Assembly: GCA_965222895.1 (NCBI GenBank)
Contig: CBDCVB010000002.1
Location: 434,001-498,000, forward strand
DNA length: 64,000 bases
Origin: Bin87 sp965222895
GTDB taxonomy: Bacteria; Chloroflexota; Dehalococcoidia; Lucifugimonadales; UBA3495
Reading direction: 5' to 3'
Shown here piece after piece: positions 59,962 through 64,000 of the stretch. The notes beneath the pieces are model-generated. The model was not told where the DNA came from. It ran no database searches and saw only the letters and a program-made list of their open reading frames with translations. The position numbers and the translations under genes are program-made. Every line of letters begins with the position of its first letter. Position 1 is the stretch's first letter.

Positions 59962-60034
59962 CCCGGCCATTGGGACAAAGCATCCAGCCGGCGGCAGTTA
60001 GATAGTGCCGCCGGCCCCGGCCAGCGACAGCACG

Positions 60035-60511
60035 ATGACCACACCAACTGCAATATCCCCGGAATCAGGGCCACCTCCGGGTTCTATTGAATCCAGATTG
60101 ACCGTCCTGGAAACCACGCTCTCAATGTTTATGGCAGAGCAGCGAGAGCATCGCCGGGAAACCAACACCCGCTTCGATCAGCTTATTGAAGAGCAGCGGG
60201 AGTACCGCCGGGAAACCAATGCCCGCTTCGATCAGCTTATTGAAGAGCGGCGGGAGTACCGCCGGGAAACCAATGCCCGCTTCGATCAGCTTATTGAAGA
60301 GCAGCGGGAGTACCGCCGGGAAACCAATGCCCGCTTCGAGCGGTTGGAAACACGCGTTGACCAACTGGGCGTACGGATTGACCAACTGGGCATACGGATT
60401 GACCAACTGGGCGCCAGCATCAACCGTATGTACATCACGGTAACCAGCATCCTGGGCGCCATCATAGTCGCCGGAATCGGCGCCGCCATCGCCGCCATAA
60501 TTACAACATAA
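60035..60511 (+). CDS. Repeat-built coiled-coil protein with C-terminal membrane anchor
   Basis: 158 residues from ATG 60035. After a Pro-rich start comes SRLTVLETTLSMFMA, then four copies of an 18-residue unit (EQREYRRETNARFDQLIE) encoded by 54-bp repeats, three heptad units of the VDQLGVR/IDQLGIR type, and a membrane helix (ITVTSILGAIIVAGIGAAIA). The predicted form is a long parallel coiled coil on the membrane. Such proteins resemble DUF1640/CCDC90-like and phage-tail-like coiled coils only in style. Function unknown. Confidence 0.7.
   Translation: MTTPTAISPESGPPPGSIESRLTVLETTLSMFMAEQREHRRETNTRFDQLIEEQREYRRETNARFDQLIEERREYRRETNARFDQLIEEQREYRRETNARFERLETRVDQLGVRIDQLGIRIDQLGASINRMYITVTSILGAIIVAGIGAAIAAIITT
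60137..60352. repeat. 54-bp tandem repeat, four units
   Basis: Each unit runs GAGCAGCGGGAGTACCGCCG onward to GATCAGCTTATTGAA; units 2-3 are nearly identical, 1 and 4 diverged. A 21-bp heptad repeat (three units) follows at about 60356-60418. Confidence 0.85.
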
Positions 60512-60548
60512 CCACACTCCCCGACAACGCCGCCAGGAGGCAACACCA

Positions 60549-61097
60549 ATGGCCCGTGTACCTTTCGCCACCCGTGAAAATATGGATGCCGCCGGGCAGG
60601 CGGTTTGGGATGAGATAGAAACTTCCCGAGGCGGCGTGCAACGCAACTACGCTGCCCTGCTCAACAACCCACAGGCATCCAGCAACTTCGCTCACCTGGG
60701 CGGATATGTACGCTTTGAAACTCCGTTGCCACCCCGCGTCAAGGCGGTCGCCGTCCTCACGGCGGCGCGCGAAGCCTGTGGGCACTACGTCTGGACGGTG
60801 AACCAGCCCGCCGCCCGCAATGCTGGCCTCACTGACTCTGAGATTGCGGCCATCCACGAGTACCGGTCGCCCGCCGGCTTATCCGGCGATGATGCTGCGG
60901 TGTCCCAGTTTGTTATCGAACTACTGCGTCAGCATCGCGTCGCCGATTCCACGTTTGAAGCGGTGCGCGGCATCATCGGAGATGCCGGAATCGTGGATAT
61001 GCTGGTTGTGGTGGCCTACTACCACGGGCTGGCGCACAGCCTGCAAGCCCTGCAGGTGGAGCTGCCGGATGGCACACCGGACGCGATGACCTACTGA
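60549..61097 (+). CDS. Carboxymuconolactone decarboxylase-like protein
   Basis: 182 residues, AGGAGG at 60534-60539. The CMD core is present: VKAVAVLTAAREACGHYVWT, VNQPAARNAGLTDSEIAAIH. The helical hairpin has Glu, Cys and His (E-A-C-G-H-Y), a typical AhpD/CMD active region with only one cysteine. Many such proteins sit near aromatic or sulfur catabolism genes; no substrate is evident here. Confidence 0.85.
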   Translation: MARVPFATRENMDAAGQAVWDEIETSRGGVQRNYAALLNNPQASSNFAHLGGYVRFETPLPPRVKAVAVLTAAREACGHYVWTVNQPAARNAGLTDSEIAAIHEYRSPAGLSGDDAAVSQFVIELLRQHRVADSTFEAVRGIIGDAGIVDMLVVVAYYHGLAHSLQALQVELPDGTPDAMTY

Positions 61098-61126
61098 CGG
61101 TTTTCGACTGAAGGTTTCCGCGCCAG

Positions 61127-61582
61127 TTGAATTCGCCAGTGACAACCGTCTACACCATCGGCTTCACTCGCCGCACCGCCGAGGACTTCTTCGAGACGTT
61201 GCGAGCAGCCGGCATCCGTCGGCTGATTGACGTGCGCCTGCGGAACACATCGCAAATGGCCATCTTCGCCCGCCGGCAGGATTTGCCCTGGTTTCTGGAG
61301 CAGTTGTGCGGCATCGAATACGTGCATCGACCCCTGTTGTCGCCCACGCCGGAGCTGCTGGACGACTGGCGCGGAAAGCGCATCAACTGGCAGCAATACG
61401 AGCAGACCTACGCCGTCATCATGGCGCAGCGTCGCCCGGAACTGGCGATGTCGCCAAAAGATTTTGCCACTCCAACCGTGCTGCTGTGTGCCGAGCCCAC
61501 CGCCGCACAATGCCACCGCCGGCTCGCCCTGGAACACTTGGCGCGGGCGTGGGGCCAGCCGCTCGACCTGGTGCATCTGTAA
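61127..61582 (+). CDS. DUF488 family protein
   Basis: 151 residues from TTG 61127 (AAGG upstream; GTG 61139 is an alternative). TVYTIGFTRRTAEDFFETLR, IRRLIDVRLRNTSQMAIFAR and TVLLCAEPTAAQCHRRLALE are the DUF488 signature segments, including the two late cysteines. The role is unknown; relatives are thought to bind nucleotides or DNA-like ligands. Confidence 0.85.
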   Translation: MNSPVTTVYTIGFTRRTAEDFFETLRAAGIRRLIDVRLRNTSQMAIFARRQDLPWFLEQLCGIEYVHRPLLSPTPELLDDWRGKRINWQQYEQTYAVIMAQRRPELAMSPKDFATPTVLLCAEPTAAQCHRRLALEHLARAWGQPLDLVHL

Positions 61583-61612
61583 TCTGAACGACCCGAATCC
61601 GGAGGTTTTCTC

Positions 61613-62263
61613 ATGGCAGACTTCGCTTATCTCGTACAAATGGACATCCCCGCCGATTGGGAAGCCGAGTTCAACCGCGTGTACGACACCGAGCACGCCA
61701 AACATATCTGCAACGCGCCCGGCGTCCACTCCTGCACGCGCTACCGCTTGGAATCCACCGACGACGCCAAAGTCGCCCGCTACGCCGCACTCTACGAGAT
61801 GGACGCGCCGGATGTTCCGCAGTCCGAGGGCTGGCGCATCGAAGGCGACAAGGGCGACTGGGCCACCAAAATCCGCCCCCACACCACCAACCGCACGCAC
61901 ACGACGCTAAAACGCATTGCCGACGCCGGCGATGCGTCATCCAATGCCGGCTATATCTTCGTGGTGCAGACCGACATCCCCACCGATGCCGAGGAAGAGT
62001 TCAATCATCTCTATAACACCGTCCACTTGCCCGGTCTCTGCAAGGTTGACGGCGTAATCTCCGCCCGGCGCTACCGCATGGAAACCACTAACGCCAACGG
62101 GTTCCCCCGGTATGTAGCCGTGTACGAAATCGACAGCCCCGCCGTTATCGACTCTGAACCGTGGCAGGCGGCGGTGCAGGACGAATGGACCGACAAGATT
62201 CGCTCCAAATGCGTTGGCCTGACCCGCACCATTATGCAACGCGTGGCCCGGCACCCCAACTAG
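61613..62263 (+). CDS. Tandem dimeric alpha-beta-barrel (EthD/ABM-like) protein
   Basis: 216 residues, GGAGG at 61600-61604. Two similar halves of about 105 residues: AYLVQMDIPADWEAEFNRVY and YIFVVQTDIPTDAEEEFNHL begin each, with YDTEHAKHICNAPGVHSCTR and YNTVHLPGLCKVDGVISARR next. This is the ferredoxin-like fold of small monooxygenases and EthD proteins, fused as an intramolecular dimer. No catalytic residue can be named. Confidence 0.7.
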   Translation: MADFAYLVQMDIPADWEAEFNRVYDTEHAKHICNAPGVHSCTRYRLESTDDAKVARYAALYEMDAPDVPQSEGWRIEGDKGDWATKIRPHTTNRTHTTLKRIADAGDASSNAGYIFVVQTDIPTDAEEEFNHLYNTVHLPGLCKVDGVISARRYRMETTNANGFPRYVAVYEIDSPAVIDSEPWQAAVQDEWTDKIRSKCVGLTRTIMQRVARHPN

Positions 62264-62330
62264 CCCGCTACCCCAACTAGCCCGCGATGCCACCGTTCGG
62301 ACTTCCAGTCTGCGCTGAGGATTGACGTCG

Positions 62331-62825
62331 ATGCCGCCCCTGCCTCCTGACGACCCGGCAGTCGTCAACATTCATACCGACGGTTCGTGTCTGGGCAACC
62401 CCGGCCCCGGTGGTTACGGAGTCGTGCTGGACTACAACGGCCGGCGCAAGCAATTTTCGGCCGGCTACGCGCTGACTACCAACAACCGCATGGAGTTGCT
62501 GGCGGCCATCATCGGCCTGGAGGCGTTGAATCGGCCCTGCGAAGTGGTTTTGCACTCGGATTCCCGCTACGTCGTGGACGCCATCAGCAAGGGTTGGGCA
62601 ACCCGCTGGCGCCGCAACGGCTGGATGCGAAACAAAAAGGATGCGGCAGTAAATCCCGACCTATGGCAGCGCCTGCTCGACGCGTGCGAGCGGCACTCGG
62701 TGGAATTCAGGTGGGTGCGGGGGCACAGCGGCAACACCGATAACGAATTGTGCGACCGGTTGGCCAAGGCTGCCGCCGAGTCGTCAGACCTTCTGCCTGA
62801 CCCGGGCTACGCTGTCGGTCACTAG
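62331..62825 (+). CDS. rnhA: Ribonuclease HI
   Basis: 164 residues from ATG 62331 (GAGG at 62317-62320). Catalytic acids are visible: VNIHTDGSCLGNPGPGGYGV (D), TTNNRMELLAAIIGLEAL (E), VVLHSDSRYVVDAISKGW (D) and HSGNTDNELCDRLAKAAAE (D). Degrades RNA in RNA-DNA hybrids. The length is normal; the basic WATRWRRNGWMRNKKDA handle region is present. Confidence 0.94.
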   Translation: MPPLPPDDPAVVNIHTDGSCLGNPGPGGYGVVLDYNGRRKQFSAGYALTTNNRMELLAAIIGLEALNRPCEVVLHSDSRYVVDAISKGWATRWRRNGWMRNKKDAAVNPDLWQRLLDACERHSVEFRWVRGHSGNTDNELCDRLAKAAAESSDLLPDPGYAVGH

Positions 62826-62933
62826 GCCGGACCAGTAAGGCATGAAAAGAGCGGCCGGCCCCGAGGGGGAGTCGCTGAAGGAGCGGCTCACTGCCGGTCG
62901 CTGGCGTTAGATTGTATCGTTGACTGTGCCCGG

Positions 62934-62963
62934 TTGCAACAGGTGGCCCGGTTTCGTTACAAT
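62934..62963 (+). promoter_or_regulatory. Sigma-70-like promoter for the EF-G-like gene
   Basis: TTGCAA (62934-62939), 18-bp spacer, TACAAT (62958-62963), 45 bp upstream of ATG 63008. Confidence 0.5.
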
Positions 62964-63007
62964 CACGTCATCCAACCCATATCAGGCATACGCAAAGGGG
63001 TAACACG

Positions 63008-64000
63008 ATGGCCGTATCAGCCAACACCATTCGCAACATTGCGCTGATGTCTCATAGCGGCGCCGGCAAGACCACCCTTGCCGAGATTATTCTCTACAAT
63101 GCCAAGGTCACAACCCGCATGGGACGGGTGGAGGACGGCAATACCGTATCTGACTACGAACCCGAAGAGGCCAAACGCTCGGCCAGTGTGCAGACCAGCC
63201 TGCTGCGCGTTACCGACGGCGATAACAAGCTGAACCTGCTGGACACCCCCGGCTATGACGAGTTCCTTGGCGAGGCAATCGTCGCCGTGCGGGTCGTGGA
63301 GTCGGCGGTAATTCTGGTTGCGGCGCCGACCGGCGTGGACGTTGGTACCGAACGAGCCTGGGATTTGGCGCAAGGCCGCGGCTTGCCCGTCGCCTTCGTC
63401 CTTAACAAGATGGATCGGGAAAACGCCAGTTTTGAGCGGTGCGTGCAGGAAATCCAGTCGGTTTTCGGCAACAGGTGCGTACCCTTCCAGCTTCCCATCG
63501 GCGAAGCCCAATCCTTCACCGGGTTGGTCAGCGTAATTGACCCGCCGGCCGACATGCCCGACGGATTGGTGGGCGACTTCGATTCCGCCCGCGAGCGGCT
63601 CATCGAGGCAGTCGCCGAGTCCGACGACGCGTTGGCGGACAAGTACCTGGAAGGCGAGGAGATTACCGCCGCGGAAGTAACTGCTGGCGCCCGGAAGGCC
63701 ATCTGCGACGGAGCGCTGGTGCCCATCCTGGTTACCTCGGCAACCCAGAATATCGGAGTCACCGAACTGGTGCAGATGATGCAGGACTTCCTGCCGTCAC
63801 CGGCGGATTTCCCGCAATCGTCGGGCAATGCGGACATCGAAGTGGATGCGTCGGGCCCGCTGGCCGCGCTGGTGTTCAAGACCACCGCCGACCCCTTTGT
63901 CGGCAAATTGTCCATGTTCCGCGTGTATCGCGGCACGGCCAGGTCCAACGGCGAAGTGCACAACCCCAACAAGAACCAGTCCGAACGGCTGAGCCAGTTG
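63008..64000 (+). CDS. Elongation factor G-like GTPase (partial at right edge)
   Basis: The first 331 residues are in the window; AAAGGGG precedes ATG 63008. GTPase motifs: ALMSHSGAGKTTLAEIILYN (P-loop), LNLLDTPGYDEFLGEAI (switch II), VAFVLNKMDRENASFERCV (NKMD) and LVTSATQNIG. The catalytic His of EF-G (DTPGH) reads as Tyr (DTPGY), as in EF-G2/FusA2-like paralogues, so this is probably not the main translocase. Domain II begins near the edge. It may serve in stress, ribosome release or another role. Confidence 0.88.
   Translation, partial: MAVSANTIRNIALMSHSGAGKTTLAEIILYNAKVTTRMGRVEDGNTVSDYEPEEAKRSASVQTSLLRVTDGDNKLNLLDTPGYDEFLGEAIVAVRVVESAVILVAAPTGVDVGTERAWDLAQGRGLPVAFVLNKMDRENASFERCVQEIQSVFGNRCVPFQLPIGEAQSFTGLVSVIDPPADMPDGLVGDFDSARERLIEAVAESDDALADKYLEGEEITAAEVTAGARKAICDGALVPILVTSATQNIGVTELVQMMQDFLPSPADFPQSSGNADIEVDASGPLAALVFKTTADPFVGKLSMFRVYRGTARSNGEVHNPNKNQSERLSQL

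Noticed and set aside
60137..60352. Regular 54-bp repeats as a CRISPR array
   Set aside because: There are no spacers; the repeats encode a coiled coil.

Overview
The window is GC-rich bacterial DNA with dense genes on both strands and few long gaps. The gene mix suggests an uncultured, free-living or host-associated Chloroflexota, possibly a Dehalococcoidia/SAR202-like lineage. That mix includes several amidohydrolase-2 proteins, carboxymuconolactone-decarboxylase-like proteins, MFS carriers, Uma2 nucleases, CoxD/CoxE factors, molybdenum enzymes, and dispersed palindromic repeats. The placement is inferred from gene content only; no rRNA, tRNA or CRISPR array was seen.

Layout: (1) 1-2426, a PcrA/UvrD helicase cut by the left edge. 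(2) 2516-3302, a nucleotidyltransferase/HEPN pair. (3) 3361-9494, a sulfur-oriented run: thiol dioxygenase, four-domain rhodanese, sulfite-oxidase-like molybdoenzyme, Uma2 protein and acyl-CoA-dehydrogenase-like flavoprotein. (4) 9767-18353, MFS carriers, RdgB-like pyrophosphatase, MoxR/CoxD ATPase, FAD oxidoreductase and CoxE-like VWA protein. (5) 18397-25415, CMD protein, SIS protein, FitA/VapC-like toxin-antitoxin pair, two tandem amidohydrolases, methyltransferase, NYN protein and Uma2 protein. (6) 25588-29999, NadE, then a two-gene unit of a tubulin/FtsZ-like protein and a membrane-anchored coiled-coil VWA protein. (7) 31831-33481, a lower-GC ParA-like/HEPN pair. (8) 33543-44633, housekeeping on the minus strand: uvrA, a PIN pair, biotin carboxylase with biotin carrier, recO-recR-ybaB-dnaX, an amidohydrolase, and an XRE regulator with a 13-base homopolymer. 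(9) 44766-46979, three small or membrane proteins.

(10) 47126-57252 is a disturbed region. A secreted-protein gene is cut off after its signal peptide by an IS1380-type remnant. A 5.84 kb transposon (48409-54247) with near-identical 15-bp inverted ends and a CTAG target duplication splits an FAD-linked oxidase gene; removing it on paper restores one 460-residue frame. The element holds a TnpB-family gene, a secreted protein, a 36-residue membrane peptide, a zinc-ribbon protein, a possible structured RNA ending in a terminator, and an IS5-family transposase. Just downstream, a small membrane-protein gene has an in-frame TGA and a cytochrome/molybdopterin gene has two frame breaks.

(11) 57700-64000 holds an orphan xanthine-dehydrogenase-type large subunit, a repeat-built coiled-coil membrane protein, a CMD protein, a DUF488 protein, a tandem ferredoxin-like-fold protein, RNase HI, and an EF-G-like GTPase cut by the right edge.

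The most promising unexplained items are the tubulin-like/VWA pair, the ParA/HEPN pair, and the cargo-bearing IS5-type transposon with its TnpB and candidate RNA. Three dispersed repeat families also punctuate the gaps.
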